In this document: piece after piece, positions 56,638 to 64,000 of the stretch | Position numbering within the stretch: the stretch's first letter is position 1 | Layout of the letters: the number at the start of each line of letters is the position of its first letter | NCBI GenBank assembly: GCA_021774575.1 | Contig: JAJFIX010000006.1 | Location: forward strand, 1-64,000 | Direction of reading: 5' to 3' | Length of the DNA: 64,000 nucleotides | From: Alphaproteobacteria bacterium | GTDB taxonomy: Bacteria > Pseudomonadota > Alphaproteobacteria > UBA6615 | The notes under the pieces: model-generated | Databases searched by the model: none | The model's input: the letters and a program-made list of their open reading frames with translations, nothing else | Told to the model about the DNA's origin: nothing | Translations under genes and position numbers: made by a program

Positions 56638-57666
56638 ATGGGCCGTATTTTTTCGGGCGTTCAGCCGACAGGCAATCTCCATCTGGGGAATTATTTGGGC
56701 GCAATTCGAAATTTCGTGCAGCTCCAAGGAGATTATGAGTGCATCTATTGCGTTGTCGATTTGCACGCAATTACCCTATGGCAGGACCCAACAAAACTGA
56801 GGGCGCAAACCCGGGAAATTGCCGCGGCTTTCATCGCCGCGGGCATTGATCCGATCAACAGCATTATTTTCAATCAGAGCCAGGTGCCGGCCCATGCTGA
56901 ACTGGCGTGGATATTCAACTGTGTCGCCCGGATGGGCTGGCTCAACAGAATGACCCAATTTAAAGACAAGGCTGGCAAACATCGCGAAAACGCGTCGGTC
57001 GGTCTTTACGTCTACCCAGACCTAATGGCCGCTGATATTTTGACCTATAAAGCGACCCATGTTCCCGTTGGCGAGGACCAAAAGCAACACCTTGAACTTA
57101 CACGGGACATTGCCCAAAAATTTAACAATGATTTTGAGACCGACTTTTTCCCCCTTACCGAGCCACTAATATTTGGTGCCGCGACAAGGGTGATGAGTTT
57201 GCGCGATGGGTCAAAGAAGATGTCAAAATCCGAGGAATCCGACTTGTCGCGCATCAACATGACCGACACCGATGACGAAATTGCAAAGAAGATTCGTAAG
57301 GCCAAAACCGACCCCGACCCTTTGCCCGGCCTCGACTGTTTAATTGAGAACGGTCAATTCGAACCGGCGTTCGAGAGAGCCAGACCGGAGGCCGCTAACC
57401 TCATTTCCATTTACGCCGCGCTCGCCGGGGTGAGCCTTAGCGCGGCAATCGGGGAAACCGAGGGCCAACAATTTAGTGACTTCAAGCGCCTCCTGACAGA
57501 CGTCGCCGTTGAGAAGCTGGCCCCAATCGGCTCCGAAATGCGTCGGCTACAGGATGCGCCAGACCATCTTGACGAAATCTTACGCGACGGCCGCCAGCGC
57601 GCCAATGCAATCGCTCAGCCAATCCTGCAAGACGTTCATCAGATCGTCGGATTTTTGCGACCATAG
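56638..57666 (+). CDS. trpS: Tryptophanyl-tRNA synthetase
   Basis: 342 aa class I synthetase. [23 protein letters not shown] (HIGH-type motif at residues about 15-18), [14 protein letters not shown] (KMSKS) and the Trp-site DLHAIT. The start at 56638 has GGACGAGG upstream; the longer in-frame sequence is not conserved. Last gene of the mutS-to-trpS run, a common alphaproteobacterial arrangement of murJ next to trpS. Confidence 0.98.
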   Translation: MGRIFSGVQPTGNLHLGNYLGAIRNFVQLQGDYECIYCVVDLHAITLWQDPTKLRAQTREIAAAFIAAGIDPINSIIFNQSQVPAHAELAWIFNCVARMGWLNRMTQFKDKAGKHRENASVGLYVYPDLMAADILTYKATHVPVGEDQKQHLELTRDIAQKFNNDFETDFFPLTEPLIFGAATRVMSLRDGSKKMSKSEESDLSRINMTDTDDEIAKKIRKAKTDPDPLPGLDCLIENGQFEPAFERARPEAANLISIYAALAGVSLSAAIGETEGQQFSDFKRLLTDVAVEKLAPIGSEMRRLQDAPDHLDEILRDGRQRANAIAQPILQDVHQIVGFLRP

Positions 57667-58149
57667 GCCGCCCTGCGGCAACTGGTTGCCCGAATTAGCG
57701 TCAAATTGGGCAAAATTGTGTCGCGCCCAGGTATATTCAGCAAAATTTTTGAACGGCATAAACTGTTGTAATTTATAGATTAATTGACCATTCAACAGGC
57801 TGTGATGAACAAGTACTTGATTTGGATTCGATAATAAGCGAAATGATGCCGCGAAATACGATTGTGGAGATCGGGACCATTTGAACTTTTGGAGGCGCAA
57901 ATGGGTGCCCGCGGCGATACTTAAAACTGCCTTAACGTAGGAAATCTTTCTCACACATTTTCTTTGAATAGCGGCAAGGGGGACTGTGGTCGGGCCTGGT
58001 ACGGGTTTGGCGTCAGACCAAGAAATTCGGCCTGAAATACATTTATCAAAATGTATGGGCCAAAGTTTATGCCGCTCGTTGACGATACCGACTTGGATTA
58101 GGGGTGCGAACCCCTGCAAGAAGGCCGGAACACGGAGACGCGCAAGACA
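57667..58149. other. 483-base gene-free region
   Basis: No supported protein gene. It contains an 18-base palindrome (TACATTT-ATCA-AAATGTA, 58038-58055), a small hairpin around 58098-58115 (AGGGG / CCCCT), and a seven-codon ORF at 57901-57924 with a strong GGAGG ten bases before its ATG. The palindrome could be an operator for the downstream gene. The composition is AT-richer than the genes. A long minus-strand open frame across it has no homology that I can see. Confidence 0.6.
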
Positions 58150-59262
58150 ATGCAGGCAAGTGATATTAAATTCGTAAGCGACACGAGGCCCGTAGGGACA
58201 GCACAGGGTCCTGACGAACGGTCCAACGCCCAGTCCCGCAAAGCGTCGATCACCGTCATCGGCATCGGCTTGCTGGCGTTTTTTGGCGCTGTGACAACAT
58301 CCCATCAAGCTGTTTCTCCAGGCACGGCATTAAGCCGTCAGACTGCACTGCACCTCACCTCAGTGCCCGCCTTATCCGGCGCTCCGAGGTACGAGGCGAC
58401 GGCGTTGATGCGCCTTCCGGAAAATTTTGTCGCCCGCCGCCCTCAGGCTATTGGCACAGAACTTGCGGATCATCTCGGTGGCGCCAGCAGAGCCCCCCTG
58501 CTGAGCAATGTCGCATTTGATTTGTCTGCTGTCCGATCGGCAGAAACGCTGGTCCCTCGGGTATTTCTCGAATCTTTGCCCGCGGGCTTCAGTCGTTCAA
58601 TGCCGGTCGCCACGCGCAAAAGTGAATTTCTCCGCATCGTTCTGCCGATTGTTCTTTCGGTAAACGAGGAAATTCGGTCCGACCGGACAAATGCTCAGAC
58701 GCTACTGTCTAAAATGGCCGGCGGTAGTGCCCTCACGACTGAGGAATTTGAATGGCTCAACGCCTTAGCCAGTAGATACAAAATCGACCCGGTCCGCGAT
58801 ATTGCTGATTTCGGCCCGCTGCTCAACCGCGTCGACGAAATTTCGGTGTCCGTTGCTCTGGCCCAGGCGATCGAGGAAAGCGGCTGGGGCCGATCGCGCT
58901 TTGCCCGCGACGGCAATGCGCTGTTTGGTCAACGCACATGGGTTACCGGCGGCGGTATCGTGCCGACCGGGCGCGGCGCCACCCAAACTTTTGAAGTTAA
59001 AATATTTCCGACATTGCACGATAGTGTAAAGCGGTATGCCCATAACCTGAATACCCACGGCGCCTATCGGACCCTACGGGCGATGCGCGGAGACGCCCGC
59101 CGAGCCAATATACCTCTCAATGGAAACGAACTTGCTGCCGGGCTGATCAGCTATTCCGAAAGAGGAATGGCTTACGTATCAAACATACGAAGCCTCATTC
59201 GCACCAATCGCCTGGACGATTTGGAACGCGCCACTTTATCCGATGCGGAGAAAGAGGCCTAA
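58150..59262 (+). CDS. Bax-like glucosaminidase-domain protein
   Basis: 370 aa. One N-terminal membrane anchor at about residues 35-55 (ITVIGIGLLAFFGAVTT). The C-terminal ~180 residues match the glucosaminidase (GH73-like, E. coli Bax) domain: VALAQAIEESGWGRSRFARDGNALFG with the catalytic Glu (IEES), SVKRYAHNLNTHGAYRTLRAMR, GLISYSERGMAYV. Predicted to cleave peptidoglycan glycan strands at the periplasmic face. Middle region unassigned. Convergent with the deacetylase gene, overlapping it by four bases at the stops. Confidence 0.88.
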   Translation: MQASDIKFVSDTRPVGTAQGPDERSNAQSRKASITVIGIGLLAFFGAVTTSHQAVSPGTALSRQTALHLTSVPALSGAPRYEATALMRLPENFVARRPQAIGTELADHLGGASRAPLLSNVAFDLSAVRSAETLVPRVFLESLPAGFSRSMPVATRKSEFLRIVLPIVLSVNEEIRSDRTNAQTLLSKMAGGSALTTEEFEWLNALASRYKIDPVRDIADFGPLLNRVDEISVSVALAQAIEESGWGRSRFARDGNALFGQRTWVTGGGIVPTGRGATQTFEVKIFPTLHDSVKRYAHNLNTHGAYRTLRAMRGDARRANIPLNGNELAAGLISYSERGMAYVSNIRSLIRTNRLDDLERATLSDAEKEA

Positions 59263-60284
59263 TCCCCCTCACTGACGTAATATTGCATCCCTAGCCAGCG
59301 AAACCGACCGTCTTCGGCCGGCAGGGTGCAATTCAATCGCGTGCGTCCTGGACCTAATTCAATAAGTGGCTCGACGCTTACCGTCAGCGCTGTGCGGTCA
59401 ACTTCAAGAGCCCCTCGACCCGATGCGAAGCACGCCAACTGTTCAACGCCGGCGTATTCTTCCATAAGATCAAACGAAACATCCAAATTACCGGCGCTCA
59501 GATGAGGGTTATTTGGCGCAAGGTTGCGTACTGGCAAAGCGAGGGAAGACGCTGCCAATTTGAGCCGCACGACGCTGGCGAACCGACCGGTCATGGCAAA
59601 ACGCGGCAGATAGAAAAAATCGATATCACCATGCATCACACCCGAATGCTGTCCGAACGCGGCGGTAAATCCTAAATCTCGCGAAATATCCATACCTTCG
59701 GAGCCAATTTCACCATAAGGGTAGGCTAGAAGCGGCGGAACGGCACCAAGCTCAGCAAAAAATCTCTCCGATGCCAGTGTAAGATCTTTACGAAAGTCTA
59801 AAGACTCCAAATCGGCCATATGTGCATGGGTTCGGCCATGATGACCGATTGTAACCCCTTCGGCCACAAGCTCACGGATTTGCCCCCAATCCATGAACCC
59901 GGTTAAACCGTTGTCAATTGGTTCAGTTGAGACAAACACTGTATACGGCAGCCCAGCCGACGTCAGACGTGGCCGGGCAATTTCGTAGGCCGATGCAAAG
60001 GCGTCGTCGATGGTGATGGCAACGGTGCGATCCGGCAACGCCCTACGATCCCTCAACGCCGAGACAACTTGCGCAAGAGGCAATACGGTATAGCCGCCGC
60101 TGGTAAGCTCGCGTATATGCGCGTCAAATTCTTCCACGGATATGCTCGTGGACGCCAGCCGATCCTCGCCAAACCGGTGATAGAGAAGCACCACCGCCGA
60201 CTCAGCCGCGAATGTTTGATTCGATGCTAGTCCGGCGGCAAAACAGCAGACTGCCGTAGCCAGACTGATCGCGAACCTGATCAC
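59259..60284 (-). CDS. Secreted polysaccharide deacetylase-like protein
   Basis: 341 aa with signal peptide (residues 1-27). NodB-like fold: LLYHRFGED opening, AITIDDAFASAYEIA (motif 1; TFDD replaced by TIDD), GHHGRTHAHM (motif 2 with the two zinc histidines H-G-x-T-H), PLLAYPYGEIG (motif 3). The C-terminal ~120 residues form an extra beta domain. Probably de-N-acetylates a glycan such as peptidoglycan or exopolysaccharide, though some such proteins are inactive. The GTG start overlaps the dipeptidase stop (GTGA), so the two are an operon. Confidence 0.87.
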   Translation of the reverse strand: MIRFAISLATAVCCFAAGLASNQTFAAESAVVLLYHRFGEDRLASTSISVEEFDAHIRELTSGGYTVLPLAQVVSALRDRRALPDRTVAITIDDAFASAYEIARPRLTSAGLPYTVFVSTEPIDNGLTGFMDWGQIRELVAEGVTIGHHGRTHAHMADLESLDFRKDLTLASERFFAELGAVPPLLAYPYGEIGSEGMDISRDLGFTAAFGQHSGVMHGDIDFFYLPRFAMTGRFASVVRLKLAASSLALPVRNLAPNNPHLSAGNLDVSFDLMEEYAGVEQLACFASGRGALEVDRTALTVSVEPLIELGPGRTRLNCTLPAEDGRFRWLGMQYYVSEGD

Positions 60285-60871
60285 GGGGTGCCACTTTCAA
60301 ACCGAGATGAGCTGTCGGAAAAACTCATCATCGATGGGGAAATGTCTGTATCGCCAAGAAGCGAATATTCATGAGCGTCGGCAAGCTGATAATGCCACCA
60401 TTCCATTTGATAGTGGCGCCAACCAGCGGCGATCATAATGCCGAGCAATATCGCCCTATTGCGTTGCGCATTCGCCGATACACCGATATTTCCGTGATGG
60501 GAGAGCGGCGTAAAGGCGTCAAATTCGGTTCCCATGTCGAGCTGGCGGCCGGATCGATCAACCAGCGACAAATCGATCGCCACCCCCCGCGAATGCGGCG
60601 ACCCTCGGCGGGGGTCAGCCAGAAATTCCGGGTCGGGTGTATGGTTCCATAATCTCCATTGAGCTTCGCTCGGCCGAAACGCGTCGAAAATGACAAACGT
60701 GTAGTCGAGTTCATTTGCCAGCTTGATGGCCGCCTCTAAATAAGGTACGGCGTCGGTGAGCAAATAACAGTCGGCACGCGCATATACCGGCGCGCCGGTG
60801 AAATTTTTGTCCGTGGCATAGGCCAAATCGAACGACACCGGCAATTCGGCCGACTTTAAATCAACAAGCAT
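60281..60871 (-). CDS. ddpX: D-alanyl-D-alanine dipeptidase (VanX/DdpX family)
   Basis: 196 aa cytoplasmic zinc dipeptidase. FDAFRPSEAQWRLW carries the substrate-polarising arginine; SPHSRGVAIDLSLV provides zinc ligands His and Asp (S-x-H-x-x-G-x-A-x-D); EWWHYQL provides the catalytic Glu and third zinc His. There is no signal peptide. The start at 60871 is preferred because the longer frame runs antisense through tsaB with no family sequence. Cleaves free D-Ala-D-Ala for recycling in this setting; no vanHA resistance genes are present. Co-transcribed with the deacetylase. Confidence 0.9.
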   Translation of the reverse strand: MLVDLKSAELPVSFDLAYATDKNFTGAPVYARADCYLLTDAVPYLEAAIKLANELDYTFVIFDAFRPSEAQWRLWNHTPDPEFLADPRRGSPHSRGVAIDLSLVDRSGRQLDMGTEFDAFTPLSHHGNIGVSANAQRNRAILLGIMIAAGWRHYQMEWWHYQLADAHEYSLLGDTDISPSMMSFSDSSSRFESGTP

Positions 60872-60962
60872 TCGGTATTTGACCTTTTCTGATATTAGTA
60901 ACGACCAAATCAACCAATTGGCGGAAGGCTGATATTGTGACCTGCCCCACAGCGTCTTGCCA

Positions 60963-61664
60963 ATGATCATTCTCGGTTTCGATTGCAGTGGGGGCGCTTG
61001 TTCAGCTGCGATACTCCGTGGCGGTGAGGCAATTGCCCACAAATTGGTCACAGCAGACCGGGGCCATGCCGGGCTGCTAATTCCACTCATCAATGGCGTT
61101 TTGGCCGATGCGGGCTGCTCATATTCCGACATCGATTGTTATGGTGTAACGGTCGGCCCCGGATCCTATACCGGCATCCGTATTGGCCTGGCGACTGCCC
61201 GCGGCATGGCCGCTGCGTCCGCCAAGCCGTTGATCGGCGTGACAACCACGCAGGCTGTCGCCCATCGGATCGCCCGCCAATACCCATCGGAAATGACTGC
61301 TGGGCGAGCCATGGCCATTTGCCTCGACACCAAGCGCGCGGACGTCTATCTGCAATGCTTTGCCGACGACCTCACCGAACATAGTAGCCCGGCTGCACTT
61401 AGCGTCCACTCTGCGGTCGCTGCGTTACCCGATGGCAAAATCCTTGTCGCCGGTAGCTCTGCTGCCGAAATTATCGAGGCCAGCGGCCGCGCCGATGTGG
61501 TTGGACTCGCCGGCGATCAAGGGCTAACCGACGCAATTGATGTTGCGGCAATTTCGGCAGATATTGTGCTCAACCGCAAACAGAACGACATGGCGCCACC
61601 GCACGCACTTTACTTACGGTTACCGGACGTAACATTGCCTGCGGCCGGCAAATCCAAATCCTAG
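60963..61664 (+). CDS. tsaB: tRNA threonylcarbamoyladenosine biosynthesis protein TsaB
   Basis: 233 aa ASKHA-fold partner of TsaD/TsaE in making t6A37 on ANN-reading tRNAs. ILGFDCSGGACSAAIL opening, HAGLLIPLINGVLADAG, GVTVGPGSYTGIRIGLATARGMA signature (binding TsaD). The ATG at 60963 is chosen over TTG at 60957 because conserved residues begin at it. Followed by rimI (2 bases), so tsaB-rimI is an operon. Confidence 0.95.
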   Translation: MIILGFDCSGGACSAAILRGGEAIAHKLVTADRGHAGLLIPLINGVLADAGCSYSDIDCYGVTVGPGSYTGIRIGLATARGMAAASAKPLIGVTTTQAVAHRIARQYPSEMTAGRAMAICLDTKRADVYLQCFADDLTEHSSPAALSVHSAVAALPDGKILVAGSSAAEIIEASGRADVVGLAGDQGLTDAIDVAAISADIVLNRKQNDMAPPHALYLRLPDVTLPAAGKSKS

Positions 61665-61666
61665 CA

Positions 61667-62161
61667 ATGACCGCCCCGATAATACGTATCCGCTCCGTTG
61701 GCCCTGCACATGCGTCCCCTTTGGCAGAATTACATTCACGGGCATTTGCCGAAACGGGTCAAGCCGATTGGTCAGCTGCCAGTATCGCCGCCACCCTGGC
61801 GACACCTGCGACAACTGCCCGATTGGCCGATGTGATCAACGGAGTGGCCTTAAGAGATCAAACTTCGTCCGGCTTTATAATCTGCAGATTTGCGGGTGAT
61901 ACAGCGGAAATTCTGACCTTGTGCGTGGACCCGAAATATCAACGCTTGGGCCTGGGAAGTGCGCTGATACACTCCCTTGCGTCGATCTTTATCGGTGAAA
62001 CGGGCGCTTTATATTTGGAAGTTGCAGCCACAAATGCCAAGGCAATTTCATTCTATGAAAAGCATGGATTTTCCGTGCAGGGGCGTCGACCCAATTATTA
62101 TGAGACGACGACAGGGCGAACGGACGCAATTTTGATGGCGCGGCCATTTGCCCAACATTGA
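61667..62161 (+). CDS. rimI: Ribosomal-protein-alanine N-acetyltransferase (RimI-like)
   Basis: 164 aa GNAT acetyltransferase. The SxxSxxxx front, then the AEILTLCVDPKYQRLGLGSALIHSLASI acetyl-CoA loop (QRLGLGSAL), LEVAATNAKAISFYEKHGFSVQGRRPNYY (the conserved N..A..FY...GF signature). Acetylates the N-terminal alanine of ribosomal protein S18 in E. coli. Two bases after tsaB. The last nine codons including the stop are duplicated in tandem directly after the gene. Confidence 0.9.
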   Translation: MTAPIIRIRSVGPAHASPLAELHSRAFAETGQADWSAASIAATLATPATTARLADVINGVALRDQTSSGFIICRFAGDTAEILTLCVDPKYQRLGLGSALIHSLASIFIGETGALYLEVAATNAKAISFYEKHGFSVQGRRPNYYETTTGRTDAILMARPFAQH

Positions 62162-62188
62162 ATGGCGCGGCCATTTGCCCAACATTGA
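62135..62188. repeat. Perfect 27-bp tandem duplication over the rimI stop
   Basis: Two identical 27-base copies: 62135-62161 and 62162-62188. The unit is the last nine codons of rimI (MARPFAQH plus stop), so copy 2 lies in frame after the stop but is not translated. It looks like a recent slippage or misalignment event. Confidence 0.9.
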
Positions 62189-62251
62189 AACGTCAGGGCC
62201 TTTTCCTCGGCAGATCGGCACCTTATATCTGGTGCTCAAATATATGATCGA

Positions 62252-62704
62252 ATGAAAGATCAATCTGAAATGAGCAAAAATATTTCGCGCATTGAGCGAT
62301 TATGCGAGGACATGAACCTGAAGCTAACCGATCAGCGTCGGGTCATAGCGAAGATTCTTTCCGATGCAGCCGACCACCCAGATGCCGATATGGTTTATCA
62401 GCGCGCCGTTCAGTTAGACCCGCGTATTTCAATTTCAACGGTCTATCGCACGGTTCGACTGTTCGACGAGGCGGGCTTCCTGGACAAGCACGACTTTGGC
62501 GATGGCAGGGCGCGCTATGAGCAAACCGGGGACGAGCATCACGACCATCTGATTGATATCAAATCGGGCAAGGTGATCGAATTTGCCAACGCCGAAATTG
62601 AGGAACTCCAGCGACGGGTCGCCCGTGAACTGGGTTACTTGCTTGTCGATCATAGATTGGAGCTATATGCAACGCCACTAGATGATGTAAAAGAAAGCAA
62701 TTGA
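62252..62704 (+). CDS. fur: Fur-family metal-responsive regulator
   Basis: 150 aa. N-terminal winged helix with LTDQRRVIAKILSDA and the SISTVYRTVRLFDEAGFL recognition helix region. The C-terminal dimer domain has the GDEHHDHLID metal site. It has no CxxC structural zinc pair near the C-terminus, as in many alphaproteobacterial Fur/Mur proteins, so it may sense Mn or Fe. Start could be 62252 or ATG 62270. Its place beside olsB and rimI is a common alphaproteobacterial layout. Confidence 0.9.
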   Translation: MKDQSEMSKNISRIERLCEDMNLKLTDQRRVIAKILSDAADHPDADMVYQRAVQLDPRISISTVYRTVRLFDEAGFLDKHDFGDGRARYEQTGDEHHDHLIDIKSGKVIEFANAEIEELQRRVARELGYLLVDHRLELYATPLDDVKESN

Positions 62705-62752
62705 TCCAACATAATTTACGTACTTTAATTTTGATTAACTGGAGTTATTTCG

Positions 62753-63682
62753 TTGAGCGTAACCCGTATATCTCAGGGCCACATAGATAATCAGGAGAAC
62801 GGGCCCACGAGTGAGTCGACCAAATCCGCTGAACTCGCCGGCGGCATCCCCTCCCTTTGGTTTGGATCCCTGGAATTGCGGTTGGCGGTGAGCGACACCG
62901 ATATTGAAGCAATACAGGCCCTGCGTTTTCGCGTTTTTTATGAAGAACTGTCGGCGACCGCTTCTGCTGAAACTGTCATCTCACGGCGCGATGCCGACTC
63001 GTTCGACGCCATTTGCGACCATATACTGGTCTTAGATCATCAATTGGGTGACGACGCAGATGCGATCGTCGGAACCTATCGTTTGCTTCGCTCATCCGTC
63101 GCCAGTGCCCATGGCGGTTTTTATACCGCCGGCGAATTTGACATTTCATGCCTCGAAAATATTGGCGGCGAGCATGTCGAGCTCGGCAGATCTTGCGTGG
63201 CCCCGCGCTATCGAACCCGTCCAACGATGCAGCTACTGTGGCGCGGCATCGCCTATTATGTACTCGGATACGATATTAGTTTAATGTTTGGCTGCGCCAG
63301 CCTAGCGGGAACAGATTTGGACGCGCTCTCAACCTCTCTCAGCTATCTATATCAGTACCATTTAGCACCACCGGCGCTCAGGCCTAGGGCTCTTGAGGGG
63401 CAATATGTCGAGATGAATCGCGACCCGGTCGACGAATCACAAAAACGCCGCGCATTGGCTAAATTACCGCCCCTGATAAAAGGATATTTGCGCCTTGGCG
63501 CCTATGTTGGCGACGGGGCGGTTATTGATTCCCAGTTCAACACCACGGATGTTTGCGTGGTTGTTAAAACGGACCTTGTGACCGAAAAATATTCCAAACA
63601 TTATATCCGCTCTTTTAATGAAAACACTGATGGCGTTGATGCGGTCGAAGACGAGAAAAGCGACAAGAGTGGTGAATCCTGA
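62753..63682 (+). CDS. olsB: L-ornithine N-alpha-acyltransferase (OlsB-like)
   Basis: 309 aa GNAT-like acyl transferase. RLAVSDTDIEAIQALRFRVFYEELSA is the family opening. The acyl-ACP-binding blocks GTYRLLR, ELGRSCVAPRYRTRPTMQLLWRGIAYYVLGYDI, FGCASLAGTDLDALSTSLSYLY and the C-terminal LPPLIKGYLRLGAYVGDGAVIDSQFNTTDVCVVVKT are present. OlsB adds 3-hydroxy-acyl to ornithine; the resulting lyso-ornithine lipid is then acylated by an OlsA-type enzyme, found next. The TTG start has GGAG eight bases upstream (62741-62744). C-terminal tail of 20 acidic residues. Confidence 0.88.
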   Translation: MSVTRISQGHIDNQENGPTSESTKSAELAGGIPSLWFGSLELRLAVSDTDIEAIQALRFRVFYEELSATASAETVISRRDADSFDAICDHILVLDHQLGDDADAIVGTYRLLRSSVASAHGGFYTAGEFDISCLENIGGEHVELGRSCVAPRYRTRPTMQLLWRGIAYYVLGYDISLMFGCASLAGTDLDALSTSLSYLYQYHLAPPALRPRALEGQYVEMNRDPVDESQKRRALAKLPPLIKGYLRLGAYVGDGAVIDSQFNTTDVCVVVKTDLVTEKYSKHYIRSFNENTDGVDAVEDEKSDKSGES

Positions 63683-64000
63683 CGGGAAGAACGTAAACGA
63701 ATGGTCTGACGGAACGGCGCCACCCAGCTCCGCCATTCTGTCATTTATTCGCATCTGTGCGTATCTGGCCGTCACGCTCCTGCTGATACCGGCGCAGGCA
63801 TTGGCGCATTTGATTAGTCGCAACCTGGTGCGCAAAATACCCGTCTATTATCACCGACTGAGCTGCAGAATTCTCGGATTGCGCCTAAATATTGTTGGCA
63901 AGCCCGCACTTGCGGGAACGGTTTTGTTCGTCGCCAATCATTGCTCCTATCTCGACATAGAGGTATATGGCGCTGTCATTGAGGGTTCTTTCGTGGCGAA
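63669..64000 (+). CDS. 1-acyl-glycerol-3-phosphate acyltransferase family (PlsC/OlsA), 3' truncated by window
   Basis: 110 codons visible from GTG at 63669 (a second GTG at 63672); the gene runs past the right edge. Residues about 25-45 form a membrane helix (LSFIRICAYLAVTLLLIPAQAL). The acyltransferase HX4D motif appears as ANHCSYLD near residue 91. The start overlaps the end of olsB by 14 bases, so the two are translated together. With OlsB upstream, an OlsA-like second acylation of ornithine lipid is the best guess, while a PlsC role in phosphatidic acid synthesis is also possible. Confidence 0.85.
   Translation, partial: MVNPDGKNVNEWSDGTAPPSSAILSFIRICAYLAVTLLLIPAQALAHLISRNLVRKIPVYYHRLSCRILGLRLNIVGKPALAGTVLFVANHCSYLDIEVYGAVIEGSFVA

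Noticed and set aside
57580-58308. 242-codon minus-strand frame covering the region between trpS and the Bax-like gene
   Set aside because: It starts inside one gene and ends inside another on the opposite strand, has no ribosome site and no recognisable domain.
60281-60871. Vancomycin-resistance module around the VanX-like gene
   Set aside because: No VanH, VanA-type ligase or VanRS genes are nearby, and the organism is Gram-negative. A recycling role is more likely.

Overview
The window is a chromosomal segment of an alphaproteobacterium, most like the Rhodospirillales and free-living marine relatives. The reasons are the class I lysyl-tRNA synthetase, the gene orders hemW-rdgB-rph // hrcA-grpE, dnaK-dnaJ-dapB-nth, mutS-(MFS)-glnD-murJ-trpS and tsaB-rimI-fur-olsB-plsC, the fused NADP-malic enzyme/phosphotransacetylase, the DUF465 and DUF3108 proteins, and moderate-to-high GC. 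No species call is possible from the sequence alone. Almost everything is housekeeping. The only clearly accessory part is the first 4.1 kb.

Layout. 1-4100: the 3' end of an IS30-type transposase, a 100-bp remnant copied from the N-terminal coding part of a phage-virion-like gene, and a minus-strand run of three unrecognised genes (a 761-aa chimeric protein followed by two small single-pass membrane proteins). 4200-10760: a pyrimidine/beta-alanine catabolic locus. preT-preA is divergent from an omega-aminotransferase gene, a rutR-like regulator, hisI and ubiH, and the divergent promoter region carries two RutR-consensus palindromes. 10760-15630: a lipoprotein-anchored MhpD-like hydratase, an ArsC/Spx-like protein, and nrdA-nrdB with a pair of NrdR boxes exactly 31 bp apart. 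15630-22400: an SRAP peptidase, an M23 endopeptidase, tRNA-Val(CAC), a DUF3108 protein, gph and the UDP-GlcNAc genes glmU-glmS. 22400-28080: two DUF805 proteins, a short DUF465 gene with its terminator, a class IV aminotransferase, adenine deaminase, a GNAT enzyme and lysS. 28200-39900: acs, hemW-rdgB-rph, hrcA-grpE, dnaK-dnaJ-dapB-nth. 39900-45650: an OmlA-like lipoprotein, a bactofilin, a PfkB-family adenosine kinase, a YejA-like peptide-binding protein, a cysteine hydrolase and a VOC protein. 45650-57670: maeB, then mutS-MFS-glnD-murJ-trpS. 57670-64000: a 480-bp gene-free stretch, a Bax-like glucosaminidase, polysaccharide deacetylase plus D-Ala-D-Ala dipeptidase, tsaB-rimI, fur, and olsB followed by a truncated plsC/olsA.

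How the genes connect. Pyrimidine reduction (PreT/PreA) and beta-alanine transamination look co-controlled by the RutR-like protein through two operators. HrcA, GrpE, DnaK and DnaJ form the chaperone module. GlmU/GlmS, MurJ, the M23 peptidase, the Bax-like enzyme, the deacetylase and the dipeptidase are cell-wall functions scattered through the window. OlsB with the downstream acyltransferase suggests ornithine-lipid synthesis. The least explained material is the 656-4074 cluster and the periplasm-directed hydratase. No CRISPR array, integrase or complete prophage was seen. Where an annotated start differs from the longest open frame, the reason is given in the entry.
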